A DNA stretch of 64,000 nt from Saprospiraceae bacterium (GTDB lineage Bacteria > Bacteroidota > Bacteroidia > Chitinophagales > Saprospiraceae): NCBI GenBank assembly GCA_016706365.1, contig JADJJU010000023.1, positions 186,001 through 250,000 on the forward strand. The letters are read 5' to 3'. Positions 26,969 through 37,122 of this stretch are shown here, piece by piece. Each line of letters opens with the position of its first letter. Position 1 is the stretch's first letter. Under the pieces are notes generated by a model. It ran no database searches and was not told the origin of the DNA. It was given only the letters and a program-made list of their open reading frames with translations. The translations under genes and the position numbers were made by a program.

Positions 26969-29083
26969 ATGAAGAACGAGGTACTCAAGAGATTATATCT
27001 GGTGTTTGCAGGGTTTATACTCCTTGCCCTCGTGATCATTTGGAAAGTGTTCAATATCGGTATTCTGCAGGGAGAAAAGTGGAGAAAGGAAGGTGACAAC
27101 CGATATGTCAAGTTTAAGGATATAGAAGCCGAACGCGGCAATATAATAGCAAGTGATGGAAGCCTTTTGGCAACCTCTTTGCCTTACTTTGAAATACGAA
27201 TGGACCTGAATGCTGAAGGTCTTGTTGATTCGGTTTTTAAGAAAGGAATTGATTCTCTTTCGCTCAATCTTTCAAAACATATTGATCGCAGTAAATCTGC
27301 GGCACAATGGAAAAAGGAATTGAGCAGTGCAAGGAAAAAGAGACAGCGTTACTTCCTGATTCATAAGGATGTGAATTATGAAGAATTAATGTTGCTCAAA
27401 ACCTTTCCGATCCTTAGAAGAGGCCAGCATAAGGGCGGTTTGATTGTGATGAAACACAGCCGTAGAGAACGTCCTTTTAAGATGATGGCAAACAGAACAA
27501 TAGGTCTTTACAGGAGTGACGCTCCTTCTATCGGATTGGAGCAGGCTTATGACCATGTTTTGAAAGGTGAGACAGGTAAGCAGCTGATGGAAAATGTAGG
27601 TCATGGAGTATGGATTCCGGTAAATGATCTAACGGATATCAAGCCCAAAAGTGGAAAAGATATAGTGACTACACTGGATATTAACATTCAGGATCTTGCA
27701 CAGCAGGCACTTTACGATGCAATGACAAAGCACCAGGCAGCATTCGGCACAGTGATAGTCATGGAAGTAAAAACGGGAGCTATCAAAGCACTTGCAAATC
27801 TTGGCAAAGTAGGTGATGATTACTGGGAAGACTTTAATTATGGAGTCGCCACAGCAACGGAGCCGGGTTCTACATTCAAATTGCCTGTTTTAATGGCAAT
27901 GCTGGAGGACAAGAAATACACACTGGAAGATTCAGTGGACCTGAATCACGGAGCAGAAAGAATCTTTTACGGATTGCGCATGAAAGATGCAAAGCCCCAC
28001 AGATTTAAGAATGCTACGGTCCAGGAAACATTTGAAATATCATCCAATGTCGGTATAGCATTACTGGCAGACAGAGCATACAGTCCTAACAATGGTGGGA
28101 CGCAGTTTATTGACAGATTGAAACAATTCAGGGTGAATGAACCGACAGGAATTGATCTTGAAGGTGAAGCAAAACCATATATCAAAAATGCTTACGACAA
28201 GAAGCAGCGCTGGGGAAAATCAACTATTCCCTGGATGGCACACGGATATGAATGCCTGATGACCCCACTTCAGATTTTGACATTTTACAATGCAGTAGCT
28301 AACAATGGGACGATGGTGAAGCCTTACCTGGTGCAGGAAATTCAAACTATCGGTGAGCCGGTTATGAAGTTTGGGCCGACAATACTAAGAAATAAAATCG
28401 CTTCAGATTCTACCATAGCACAGGCAAGAAGAGCATTGGAAGGGGTTGCACTCAGAGGTACTGCCAGACATCACCAAACTGAAATGTACACATTTGCCGG
28501 AAAAACCGGTACAGCAGTGATTGATTATGCGACTCCAAACAGAGTGGCAAGAAAAAAATACCAGGCCTCTTTTGTGGGATATTTCCCTGCCGACAATCCT
28601 GTGTATAGCTGTATCGTGGTGATCAATGATCCTTCGGGAGCAGAATTTTACGGAAGTCTTGTTTCGACTCCGATTTTCAGAGCAGTTGCAGACAGGATTT
28701 ATCAGACAGATCCTGCCTTCCACAAGATCCTGAACACTGGCATACAACCGGTATTTGCTATAAATGATTTACCTGCTCATGGAGCTGGATATAAAGATGA
28801 ATTGATTAAGGTTTTTGATGTTTTTGGTCTCAGAATAAGAAAGGAATCGAATGGTCAGTGGGCGATGATTCAGGCCGCTGAGGAATCACTGAGTTTGCAG
28901 GATCGCCCGGTGGAGAAAGAACATATTCCGGATGTACGCGGCATGGGCTTGCGGGATGCAGTATATGTTCTTGAAAACCAGGGTCTAAAAGTGCATGTCA
29001 GAGGCTTGGGGAAAGTGCAGTCACAATCCCTGCCACCTGGAACGAAGCCCACTGGCCAGACGATCGATCTTATGCTAAATTAA
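26969..29083 (+). CDS. ftsI: division-specific penicillin-binding protein (FtsI/PBP3) with PASTA domain
   Basis: The 704-residue protein has one membrane anchor (about 8-27), a PBP dimerisation domain, and a transpeptidase domain with the three active-site motifs: STFK (301-304), SSN (358-360) and KTGT (512-515). A PASTA domain closes the protein (about 637-704, IPDVRGMGLRDAVYVLENQG). It cross-links septal peptidoglycan with FtsW. It starts 5 bases after the ftsL stop. Confidence 0.95.
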   Translation: MKNEVLKRLYLVFAGFILLALVIIWKVFNIGILQGEKWRKEGDNRYVKFKDIEAERGNIIASDGSLLATSLPYFEIRMDLNAEGLVDSVFKKGIDSLSLNLSKHIDRSKSAAQWKKELSSARKKRQRYFLIHKDVNYEELMLLKTFPILRRGQHKGGLIVMKHSRRERPFKMMANRTIGLYRSDAPSIGLEQAYDHVLKGETGKQLMENVGHGVWIPVNDLTDIKPKSGKDIVTTLDINIQDLAQQALYDAMTKHQAAFGTVIVMEVKTGAIKALANLGKVGDDYWEDFNYGVATATEPGSTFKLPVLMAMLEDKKYTLEDSVDLNHGAERIFYGLRMKDAKPHRFKNATVQETFEISSNVGIALLADRAYSPNNGGTQFIDRLKQFRVNEPTGIDLEGEAKPYIKNAYDKKQRWGKSTIPWMAHGYECLMTPLQILTFYNAVANNGTMVKPYLVQEIQTIGEPVMKFGPTILRNKIASDSTIAQARRALEGVALRGTARHHQTEMYTFAGKTGTAVIDYATPNRVARKKYQASFVGYFPADNPVYSCIVVINDPSGAEFYGSLVSTPIFRAVADRIYQTDPAFHKILNTGIQPVFAINDLPAHGAGYKDELIKVFDVFGLRIRKESNGQWAMIQAAEESLSLQDRPVEKEHIPDVRGMGLRDAVYVLENQGLKVHVRGLGKVQSQSLPPGTKPTGQTIDLMLN

Positions 29084-29096
29084 GGAGAGTGCATCC

Positions 29097-30572
29097 GTGA
29101 GAAAACTACAAATACTTCTGGATTCATTGCACTACAGTAGACACAGCGGGACATTGGACCGTCCCGTTTCGGGAGTCATTATTGACTCAAGGACGACTGC
29201 AGAAGATAGCCTTTTTGTGGCTATCAAAGGTACCTCGACGGATGGTCACCTTTACATTGAAAAGGCGATTGACAGAGGTGCCAAAACCATCGTCTGCGAA
29301 TCCTGGCCGTCACATTTAAAGGAAGATGTGACATACATTCAGGTAACAGACGCGGCGGTTTCGGCTGGATTACTGGCAGCAGCATTTTATGAGTTTCCTT
29401 CGCAAAAATTGAAACTCATAGGGATCACAGGGACAAATGGTAAAACTACCACCGCAACCCTGCTGTATCAGATGCTGACATCACTCGGAAACAAATGTGG
29501 ATTAATTTCTACAGTAGAAGTAAAAGTAGCCGGAGAGATATTACCGGCTACTCATACAACTCCCGATGCAGTAAGTATTCAGTCTTTGCTCGCAAAAATG
29601 GTGGAAGCAGAATGTGATTATGCCATCATGGAAGTAAGTTCACATGCCGCAGAACAAAACCGGATAGCCGGATTGGACTTTATAGGCGGAGTTTTTACAA
29701 ACATGAGCCATGATCATCTCGATTACCACAAAACATTCGACGCTTATATCAAAGCGAAGAAGAAGTTCTTTGACAACCTCGGAAAAAATGCTTTTGCATT
29801 AATCAATCTGGACGATCGCAGAGGCGAGGTCATGTTGCAAAATACAAAAGCGAAAAAATCGACTTACAGCCTTTATAATATGGCTGATTTTAAGGGCAAA
29901 ATCATAGAGAATAGTATCCATGGGTTGCATCTTGAAATAAATGGAATAGAATTTCATTCCGGCATTATCGGTGATTATAATGCATACAATTTGCTGGCTG
30001 CTTATGGAGCGGCAGTGTTGTCGGGAATTGATTCAACAGAAGCATTGATTGCTCTGAGTAAAGTGAAAGGAGCACAGGGACGCTTCGAGCATGTAACTGA
30101 TCAGGAAAGGGAAGTGACGGCAGTTGTGGACTATGCGCACACACCGGATGCACTTGAAAAAATATTGAGTACCATACAGAAATTGCAAAGTCAAAGAGGT
30201 GCAATTATCACAGTGGTAGGATGCGGGGGCGACAGAGACAAAACCAAAAGACCCATCATGGGCAGTATCGCGGCATCTAAAAGTAAGATTGCCATTTTTA
30301 CCTCGGATAATCCAAGGTCGGAAGATCCTGAGGAAATTTTAAAAGACATGCAGGAAAGCCTCAGCGAAGCTGAAAAGCCAAAAGTGATGGTGATCTCAGA
30401 AAGAAAATCGGCCATTCAAACTGCCATCAGACTCGCTCAGAAAGGAGATGTGGTCCTGGTTGCAGGGAAAGGTCATGAAAATTACCAGGAAATAAAAGGG
30501 CAGAAATTGCCTTTCGATGATAAAAATATAATTGAAAATACACCTGGATTTAATGTTCGTTACGGACACTGA
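29097..30572 (+). CDS. murE: UDP-MurNAc-tripeptide synthetase MurE
   Basis: The 491-residue Mur ligase has the ATP loop GITGTNGKTTTATLLYQ (about 112-128), the carbamylated-lysine region and the C-terminal substrate motif SDNPRSEDPEEI. DNPR is the signature of meso-diaminopimelate-adding MurE, as opposed to lysine-adding forms. It adds the third residue to UDP-MurNAc-L-Ala-D-Glu. The start is GTG at 29097, preceded by a purine-rich AAGGAGAG stretch that fits a Shine-Dalgarno element, rather unusual in Bacteroidota. Confidence 0.95.
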   Translation: MRKLQILLDSLHYSRHSGTLDRPVSGVIIDSRTTAEDSLFVAIKGTSTDGHLYIEKAIDRGAKTIVCESWPSHLKEDVTYIQVTDAAVSAGLLAAAFYEFPSQKLKLIGITGTNGKTTTATLLYQMLTSLGNKCGLISTVEVKVAGEILPATHTTPDAVSIQSLLAKMVEAECDYAIMEVSSHAAEQNRIAGLDFIGGVFTNMSHDHLDYHKTFDAYIKAKKKFFDNLGKNAFALINLDDRRGEVMLQNTKAKKSTYSLYNMADFKGKIIENSIHGLHLEINGIEFHSGIIGDYNAYNLLAAYGAAVLSGIDSTEALIALSKVKGAQGRFEHVTDQEREVTAVVDYAHTPDALEKILSTIQKLQSQRGAIITVVGCGGDRDKTKRPIMGSIAASKSKIAIFTSDNPRSEDPEEILKDMQESLSEAEKPKVMVISERKSAIQTAIRLAQKGDVVLVAGKGHENYQEIKGQKLPFDDKNIIENTPGFNVRYGH

Positions 30573-30808
30573 TTGATTCTGAATCGGCAAAGGCCGATGG
30601 AAAATCAGAAGAAGTAAATGACAAAATGATATGTAACGGGCTAAGCATATCAGACATACATCCAGCGTAAGAACAGGTTCTTTTTTTTAATCTCAGGTTG
30701 GTTACAGTTGCAGCGGGCAAATTTTGCTAATTCTTGGCCGGATGAAGCAAACGCCTGCTGCACACTGTTATCTTTTTGGAACAGACGAACTAAATCTAAC
30801 TATAAGAA
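30573..30808 (+). promoter_or_regulatory. structured murE-mraY spacer
   Basis: This 236-base gap, the longest within the cluster, holds three inverted repeats. TTCTGA/TCAGAA arms (30577-30610) enclose TCGGC/GCCGA. AAGAA-CAGG-TTCTT runs into eight Ts (30669-30688) and resembles a weak terminator. ACAGTTGCAGCGGGC pairs imperfectly with GCCTGCTGCACACTGT (30704-30718 and 30753-30768). Together they could form an attenuator-like leader or end one transcript and start another. murF, which sits here in many genomes, is absent. Confidence 0.4.
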
Positions 30809-32062
30809 ATGCTTTACCATTTGTTTGAATATATTCAGCAACATTATGACTTCCCGGGGGCGAGACTGTTTCAGTATGTTACCTTCCGTGCAGGGCTAGC
30901 CATCATTTTGTCTTTGATTATATCCATACTTTTCGGTAATAAAATTATAAACTATCTCCGCAAACAACAAGTTGGTGAATCCGTCCGCGATTTGGGATTG
31001 GATGGACAGAAACAAAAGGAAGGAACCCCCACAATGGGCGGTATCATCATCATCATGGCAACTCTCATTCCATGTATCCTTCTGGCAAGATTAGATAATA
31101 TTTACATTCTCGTAATGATCATTGCAACCATATGGATGGCTGTAATTGGTTTTATTGATGATTATATCAAAGTCTTCAAAAAGAATAAGAAAGGGCTCAG
31201 CGGCAAGTTTAAAATCCTGGGTCAGGTAGGTCTTGGAATCATTGTTGGAACTGCCATGCTATTTAGTGATGATGTTGTAGTTCGGATGAACATTGAAGAA
31301 GCCCTGCAAAACAATTATGAAATTACCGAAAGAAGAATGGTTCCTGATCACAGAGGTGAAATCAGGGAAATGGCTTATGTAAAGACTCCGGTAACAAACG
31401 TACCTTTTGTCAAGGAGAATAGTATTAATTACACTACAGTTGTATCTTTTTTTGGAGATAATGCTGAGAGATTTGTATGGATTTTGTTTATTCCATTTGT
31501 CATATTCATTGTTACCGCAGTATCAAATGCGGCGAATCTGACCGATGGATTGGATGGACTGGCAGCAGGAACTACTGCTACGATTGCCGCGACTTTAGGA
31601 GTACTGGCATTTGTATCAGGTAATACAGTCATAGCCGATTATCTCAATATATATTACATTCCACTTTCCAGTGAATTAGTGATTTTCTCAGCTTGCTTTT
31701 TGGGTGGCTGTACCGGTTTTCTCTGGTACAATGCTTACCCTGCAAAAGTATTCATGGGTGATACCGGAAGTCTTACAATTGGAGGCATTGTTGCAGCTTT
31801 GGCTATCTTATTGCGCAAAGAAATGTTGCTACCTGTATTGTGTGGTATTTTCCTTATCGAAAATTTATCTGTCATCATCCAGGTCTTCTGGTTTAAGTAT
31901 ACAAAGAGAAAGTATGGAGAGGGAAGAAGGGTATTCCTGATGTCTCCCTTGCACCACCATTATCAGAAGAAAGGATTGCATGAAGCCAAGATTGTTGCAA
32001 GGTTCTGGATCGTAGGCGTTTTATTGGCAGTATTAACCATCATTACACTCAAAATCAGGTAA
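30809..32062 (+). CDS. mraY: phospho-MurNAc-pentapeptide translocase MraY
   Basis: The 417-residue, ten-span membrane enzyme joins UDP-MurNAc-pentapeptide to undecaprenyl phosphate to give lipid I. Family motifs are GTPTMGGIIIIM (about 72-83), IDDYIKVFKKNKKGLS (about 117), NAANLTDGLDGLA (about 240), FMGDTGSLTIGG and the SPLHHHYQKKGLHE loop. The loop between about 150 and 205 (NYEITERRMVPDHRGEIREM) is longer than in E. coli, as usual in Bacteroidota. It lies 3 bases before murD. Confidence 0.95.
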   Translation: MLYHLFEYIQQHYDFPGARLFQYVTFRAGLAIILSLIISILFGNKIINYLRKQQVGESVRDLGLDGQKQKEGTPTMGGIIIIMATLIPCILLARLDNIYILVMIIATIWMAVIGFIDDYIKVFKKNKKGLSGKFKILGQVGLGIIVGTAMLFSDDVVVRMNIEEALQNNYEITERRMVPDHRGEIREMAYVKTPVTNVPFVKENSINYTTVVSFFGDNAERFVWILFIPFVIFIVTAVSNAANLTDGLDGLAAGTTATIAATLGVLAFVSGNTVIADYLNIYYIPLSSELVIFSACFLGGCTGFLWYNAYPAKVFMGDTGSLTIGGIVAALAILLRKEMLLPVLCGIFLIENLSVIIQVFWFKYTKRKYGEGRRVFLMSPLHHHYQKKGLHEAKIVARFWIVGVLLAVLTIITLKIR

Positions 32063-32064
32063 TC

Positions 32065-33384
32065 ATGGCAGGCAAAGTAATCATTTTAGGTGGAGGAGAA
32101 AGTGGAGTATGGTCAGCTACATTAGGTGCAGTTAATGGCTGGGATGTGTTTTTATCAGATTCAGGAATAATTAAAGATGAAAACAGAGCTGTGCTTTTAC
32201 ATTATTCTATAAGATTTGAAGAAGGTGTACACTCATTTGATCCTCAGGAATTGGCGGATATTGTTGTAAAAAGTCCCGGCATCCCTGATGAGGCCGCAAC
32301 TGTACAATTTTTTACTCAATTGAATATTCCCATCATTTCAGAGATTGAATGGGCTTTTCGTTTTCAGGATAAAAAGATCGTAGCAATTACAGGTAGTAAT
32401 GGTAAAACAACCACCACCAAACTGACCTGGCACTTGCTTCATGAAGCAGGATTGAATGCAGGGCTAGGAGGAAATATAGGTAAGAGTTTTGCTCATTTAT
32501 TGATGGATGAGCCGGATAGAGACATATACGTTCTGGAATTAAGTAGCTTCCAATTGGATGGTATTGATACTTTCAGGGCAAATGTGGCAATGCTTTTGAA
32601 CATTACACCCGATCACCTGGACAGGTACCATTATGACATCATGGAATATGCTGCTTCAAAAGGAAGGATCTGTCTCAATCAAACTGAAGGCGATGTGTTG
32701 ATTTACCACGCACAGGATGAATTGGTGAATATGGTATTGGCTGATGCTTCTCCGGAAATCAGACGCATTCCGGTTGCATTTAATGAATTTCAAACTGAGA
32801 GCATTCAGCTTTCCGATGGTTCCTTATTGACTCTGGATACTACCGGATTAAGAGGCAGACATAATGCCTTCAATGCTATTTGTGCACTGGAAGTAGGAAG
32901 GGTTTTTAACTTGCCTCTGGCAGATTTGCAAAAGAGTCTAAATTCCTTTGTGAACGAGCCACACAGATTAGAAGATGTCGGAGAATTGGATGGTGTTGTA
33001 TATATCAATGATAGTAAAGCCACCAACGTGGATGCGGTATTTTATGCATTGGAAGCAATGAATAAACCAACAGTTTGGATAGTCGGAGGCCAGGACAAAG
33101 GCAATGATTATTCTGCTCTGGATATCAGAGTCAGAGAAAAGGTAAAATCTATCGTTTGTATGGGCATTGACAACGCAAAATTAAAGGCTCATTTCGCTGA
33201 TTTCGGGATACCGATTTTTGATACGAATTCATTGGATGCAGCCCTTCAGACTGCCCGCCAGACTTCGGTTTCAGGAGATGCTGTATTGCTTTCTCCGGCT
33301 TGTGCGAGCTTTGATTTATTTAAAAACTATATGCATAGAGGGGATTTGTTCCGGGAATGGGTCCTGCAGCAAAAAAAATTATAA
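32065..33384 (+). CDS. murD: UDP-MurNAc-L-alanine:D-glutamate ligase MurD
   Basis: The 439-residue Mur ligase has an N-terminal UDP-binding Rossmann domain (GKVIILGGGESGVWSA), the ATP loop ITGSNGKTTTTK (about 110-121), the LNITPDHLDRY motif and the C-terminal YINDSKATN and LLSPACASFDLF segments. It adds D-Glu to UDP-MurNAc-L-Ala in the cytoplasm. Spacing to mraY is 2 bases; an AT-rich gap of 96 bases separates it from ftsW. Confidence 0.95.
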   Translation: MAGKVIILGGGESGVWSATLGAVNGWDVFLSDSGIIKDENRAVLLHYSIRFEEGVHSFDPQELADIVVKSPGIPDEAATVQFFTQLNIPIISEIEWAFRFQDKKIVAITGSNGKTTTTKLTWHLLHEAGLNAGLGGNIGKSFAHLLMDEPDRDIYVLELSSFQLDGIDTFRANVAMLLNITPDHLDRYHYDIMEYAASKGRICLNQTEGDVLIYHAQDELVNMVLADASPEIRRIPVAFNEFQTESIQLSDGSLLTLDTTGLRGRHNAFNAICALEVGRVFNLPLADLQKSLNSFVNEPHRLEDVGELDGVVYINDSKATNVDAVFYALEAMNKPTVWIVGGQDKGNDYSALDIRVREKVKSIVCMGIDNAKLKAHFADFGIPIFDTNSLDAALQTARQTSVSGDAVLLSPACASFDLFKNYMHRGDLFREWVLQQKKL

Positions 33385-33480
33385 ATTTTTATTTTTATAA
33401 TTTGTAGATATTATAAAAGTCAGTATCTTACACTTTAAATAAAAGAGTAATCATTAAAAGGCTCTAAATAGAAAACTAAC

Positions 33481-34662
33481 ATGCTCATTGGAGGCAAACT
33501 TGATAACGAATTGAAGGGTGACAGAGGGATCTGGTTGATCTTTATTCTGCTTTCCCTGATGTCTTTGCTGGCAGTGTATAGCTCTACCGGTACGCTTGCA
33601 TTCAATGAACGAAATGGTAACACGAGTATCTATCTGATCAAGCATGCCGGTTGTACTTGGCTTTGGTTTGTGGCTCGCATATTTCAGTCACCTTTTACAT
33701 TACTTAAGATTTGCAAGTGGGCGCCATATATGTTGGCGATTACCGTCCCGCTTTTACTTTTTACTTTGCTTTGGGGAGTTGAGAAAAATGATGCAAGAAG
33801 ATGGCTTGAAGTGCCTGTTTTAGGGCTTTCTTTTCAACCATCCGATTTTGCCAAACTCGCTCTCATCATATATCTTGCCAGAACAATTTCATTGAAGCAA
33901 GATGTGATCAAGGATTTCAAAAAAGGATTTTTACCACTTATTCTTCCTGTAGGATTAGTGTGTTTATTGATAGGTTTTGCCAATCTTTCTACGGCTGCTA
34001 TATTGTTTTTTACATGTGCACTGATGATGTTTGTAGGAAGAGTTAGTATCAAGCATTTGATGGTTTTAGGAGCATTCGGAGTTGTTGGATTGGGGATGTT
34101 GTTTGGAATTGGAATGGCATTTCCTGAAAATTCAAGAGTTGCTACCTGGAAAAATCGTATCCAACAATTTGCCGGAACAGCTGAGGAGGCAGACACTTAC
34201 CAGGTTGATATGGCAAAGATAGCCATTGCGAATGGTGGCTGGCTTGGAGTAGGTCCCGGCAATAGCTTTCAAAGAAATTACATCCCATATCCATATGCAG
34301 ATTTTATTTATGCAGTGATCATTGAAGAATACGGTCTCCTGGGAGGCATAGGTGTTTTGTTCCTGTATATTTATCTGTTTTACAGATGCGTCAAGTTGGT
34401 GACACGAAGTCCCAGGGCGTTCGGAGCGATGCTAGCCATGGGTCTCAGTCTTTTGCTGATGGTTCAGGCATTTGTTAATATCGCAGTGAGTGTCAACTTG
34501 ATGCCTGTAACCGGTGTCACGCTTCCGCTGATCAGTATGGGTGGTTCATCCATCATCTTTATCAGTATTGCAGTGGGAATTATTTTAAGTGTAAGTAAGC
34601 ATATTGAGCAGGATCCGGGAGCTCAGCAGAAAAAAGATACACTTGCTAATGAGCAAGCGTAA
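33481..34662 (+). CDS. ftsW: septal peptidoglycan glycosyltransferase FtsW
   Basis: The 393-residue SEDS-family membrane protein has about ten membrane spans. Conserved features are WLEVPVLGLSFQPSDFAKLALIIY split across the early spans, GVGPGNSFQRNYIPYPYADF and the terminal NLMPVTGVTLPLISMGGSS. SEDS proteins polymerise lipid II glycan chains and work with the PBP encoded by ftsI. The 3' end overlaps murG by 14 bases. Confidence 0.92.
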   Translation: MLIGGKLDNELKGDRGIWLIFILLSLMSLLAVYSSTGTLAFNERNGNTSIYLIKHAGCTWLWFVARIFQSPFTLLKICKWAPYMLAITVPLLLFTLLWGVEKNDARRWLEVPVLGLSFQPSDFAKLALIIYLARTISLKQDVIKDFKKGFLPLILPVGLVCLLIGFANLSTAAILFFTCALMMFVGRVSIKHLMVLGAFGVVGLGMLFGIGMAFPENSRVATWKNRIQQFAGTAEEADTYQVDMAKIAIANGGWLGVGPGNSFQRNYIPYPYADFIYAVIIEEYGLLGGIGVLFLYIYLFYRCVKLVTRSPRAFGAMLAMGLSLLLMVQAFVNIAVSVNLMPVTGVTLPLISMGGSSIIFISIAVGIILSVSKHIEQDPGAQQKKDTLANEQA

Positions 34663-35749
34663 GAAGGTAATAGTCAGCGGAGGCGGTACAGGCGGGCATA
34701 TTTTTCCAGCCATTGCAATCGCAGATGCATTAAAAAGATTAGAACCGAACATTGACATATTATTTGTAGGAGCTTCAGGGCGAATGGAAATGGAGAAAGT
34801 ACCGCTTGCCGGTTATCCAATCAAAGGAATCTGGATAAGTGGATTTCAAAGAAAGCTGAGTATGGGCAATCTTTTGTTTCCGGCCAAATTGATGGTCAGC
34901 TTACTTCAGGCAGCAACAATTGTCAGGGCTTTCAAGCCTGATCTGGCTATTGGAGTAGGAGGATTTGCAAGTGGACCTCTGTTGCAGGTAGCGTGCAGGA
35001 CAGGAGTGAAAAGTGCCATCCAGGAACAAAATGCTTTACCCGGAGCAACCAATAAAATATTGGCAAAACAGGTGGACAGGATTTTTGTAGCATATCCCGG
35101 AATGGAAAAATATTTTCCGAATTCGAAGCTGCGACTATTGGGAAATCCTGTAAGACAGGAAATTGAAACGAATAAGATGCAGCGGAATGAAGCTTTGACA
35201 GAATTAGGATTGGATCCACAAAAGAGAACAATCCTGGTATTTGGTGGAAGTCTTGGAGCAGGAATTTTAAATGCTTGTATGGCAGATGCCACTGAAGCAA
35301 TAAGAAGAAGAGAGGACATTCAGATTATCTGGCAGACAGGTAAGATGTATGCAGAAAAATATAAAGATTGTGCAACGGCACAATTGGAAAACGTAAGGCA
35401 GATGGCCTTCATTGAAAAAATGCATGTAGCATATGCAGCAGCGGATTTGGTGGTATGCAGAGCAGGTGCTTTGACTATTTCTGAAATCAGTATCCTGGCA
35501 AAAGCGGCTATTTTGGTTCCTTCTCCTTTTGTGGCGGAGGATCACCAGACCAGCAATGCTAAGGCCATGGAGCAAACTGGAGCAGTCATACACATCTCCC
35601 AGCATAATGCACCGGAAACATTAATCCATGCAGCTTTTGGCCTGATTGATGACCCTGAAAAGCGTCAGAATATGTCAGACTCCATCTGTGCTTTGGCTTA
35701 TCCTGGAGCTGCAGACAATATTGCGAAAGATTTACTTTCAATGATTTAA
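34649..35749 (+). CDS. murG: lipid II synthase MurG
   Basis: The start is placed at ATG 34649 (MSKRKKVIVSGGGTGGH); a longer frame from 34604 adds residues foreign to the family. The 366-residue GT-B enzyme transfers GlcNAc from UDP-GlcNAc to lipid I at the cytoplasmic membrane face. It shows the glycine-rich loop GGGTGGHIFPA, GVGGFASGPLL, IQEQNALPGATNK, FGGSLGA and the UDP-GlcNAc site CRAGALTISEI. It overlaps ftsW by 14 bases and precedes murC by 12. Confidence 0.94.
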   Translation: MSKRKKVIVSGGGTGGHIFPAIAIADALKRLEPNIDILFVGASGRMEMEKVPLAGYPIKGIWISGFQRKLSMGNLLFPAKLMVSLLQAATIVRAFKPDLAIGVGGFASGPLLQVACRTGVKSAIQEQNALPGATNKILAKQVDRIFVAYPGMEKYFPNSKLRLLGNPVRQEIETNKMQRNEALTELGLDPQKRTILVFGGSLGAGILNACMADATEAIRRREDIQIIWQTGKMYAEKYKDCATAQLENVRQMAFIEKMHVAYAAADLVVCRAGALTISEISILAKAAILVPSPFVAEDHQTSNAKAMEQTGAVIHISQHNAPETLIHAAFGLIDDPEKRQNMSDSICALAYPGAADNIAKDLLSMI

Positions 35750-35761
35750 ATAGAAGGTGTG

Positions 35762-37122
35762 ATGCAATTGGAAAGCTTACAGAAGGTATATTTTCTTGGA
35801 ATCGGTGGAATAGGAATGAGTGCGATTGCAAGGTATTTTCTTAAGCGCGGAGTAAGTGTAAGCGGTTATGATAAAACACCTTCGCCACTAACCGGAAAGC
35901 TGGAAAGTGAAGGGATGAAAATCCAGTTCGTTGAAAATGTGGAGCAAATTCCTGAGGATGTCCAGCTTGTAATCTGGACCCCTGCAATACCGGCTGACAG
36001 TGTGTTGCTCAATCATTGCAGACATCAAAACTTCCTTTTAATGAAAAGGGCTGAGGTGTTGGGATGGATTAGCAAAGACAATAAAAGCATTGCTGTTGCA
36101 GGTACTCATGGCAAGACTACAACCAGTTCGCTTTTGGCATATTTGCTGACAGCAACGGGAGTTGATTGTACAGCTTTTTTGGGTGGAATTGCAGTTAATT
36201 TTGACAGCAATTTTATATCCGGATCAAGTGAGTGGGTAGTTCTGGAAGCTGATGAATACGATAGATCATTTTTACAGCTGTCTCCGGACATAGCCATTCT
36301 TACCAGCATGGATGCAGATCACCTGGATATTTATGGGGATGCCTCGAAAATGCAGGAAGGATTTATTGCATTTGCAAAGAAAGTGAAACAGGGAGGAAGA
36401 GTACACGTAGAAGCCAAATTGAAGTCACTTTTGCCTGATTCTGAAGCCACTTTTACATATGGGGTAGAAATGGGAGATTATCGGGAAGTAAATATTAGAG
36501 CAACGGATGGAATGATGCATTTTGATGTCGAATGGCCGGAAGGAAAATACTGGATTGCCAATTACCATATCCCGGAATTCATAATGTAGAAAATGCAATG
36601 GCGGCGATCAGTGTTTTGTTGCATCTTAAGATTGAAAATGAATTGATAAAAAAAGCCCTTTTAGGGTTTAAAGGAATAAAGAGACGATTTGAGTTGATAC
36701 ATAAAGATGATCAACGGGTTTATATTGATGATTATGCACACCATCCAAGTGAATTAAAGGCAGCGATTCAGGCAGCCAGAATGATGTATCCGGGTAGAAA
36801 ATTGGCGGGAATTTTTCAACCGCATTTATATACCAGGACAAGGGATTTTGCTGATGGATTTGCAAAAGCACTGGATGAATTGGATGAATTATGGATGCTG
36901 GAAATTTACCCTGCAAGAGAAAAACCGATTGAAGGCGTAAACAGTGAAATGATTTTGAACAGAATGAATTTGAAAAACAAAAAATTGGTGAGTAATTCAG
37001 CTTTAATGAAAGCTTTACAAGGATCCGATTTCGAAATATTAATGACTTTGGGTGCAGGTGATATTGACAGATTAGTACCCCAAATTGATAAAGAAATTTT
37101 TAAAAAAAGTATAGAGAAGTAG
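35762..37122 (+). pseudogene. murC: MurC, UDP-MurNAc:L-alanine ligase, frame broken once as sequenced
   Basis: Two frames form one full-length MurC (about 453 residues). The first holds the UDP-binding LGIGGIGMSAIARYFLKRG, the ATP loop VAGTHGKTTTSSLL and TSMDADHLDIYG; the second holds RRFELIHKDDQRVYIDDYAHH and IFQPHLYTRTRDF. They join if a G is restored in CCCGG at 36571-36575 (giving HIPGIHNVENAMAAI). MurC adds L-Ala to UDP-MurNAc, the first committed peptide step, and is normally single-copy and essential. A real null mutation is therefore unlikely, and a sequencing error is the simplest explanation. Its stop abuts the ftsQ ATG. GTG at 35759 is an alternative start. Confidence 0.9.

Noticed and set aside
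30708..30899. 63-codon frame before mraY
   Set aside because: It overlaps the mraY start and the inverted repeat of the spacer and has no protein family resemblance.
35267..35605. Long antisense frames in murG and other dcw genes
   Set aside because: They oppose well-conserved genes and reflect codon use on the sense strand.
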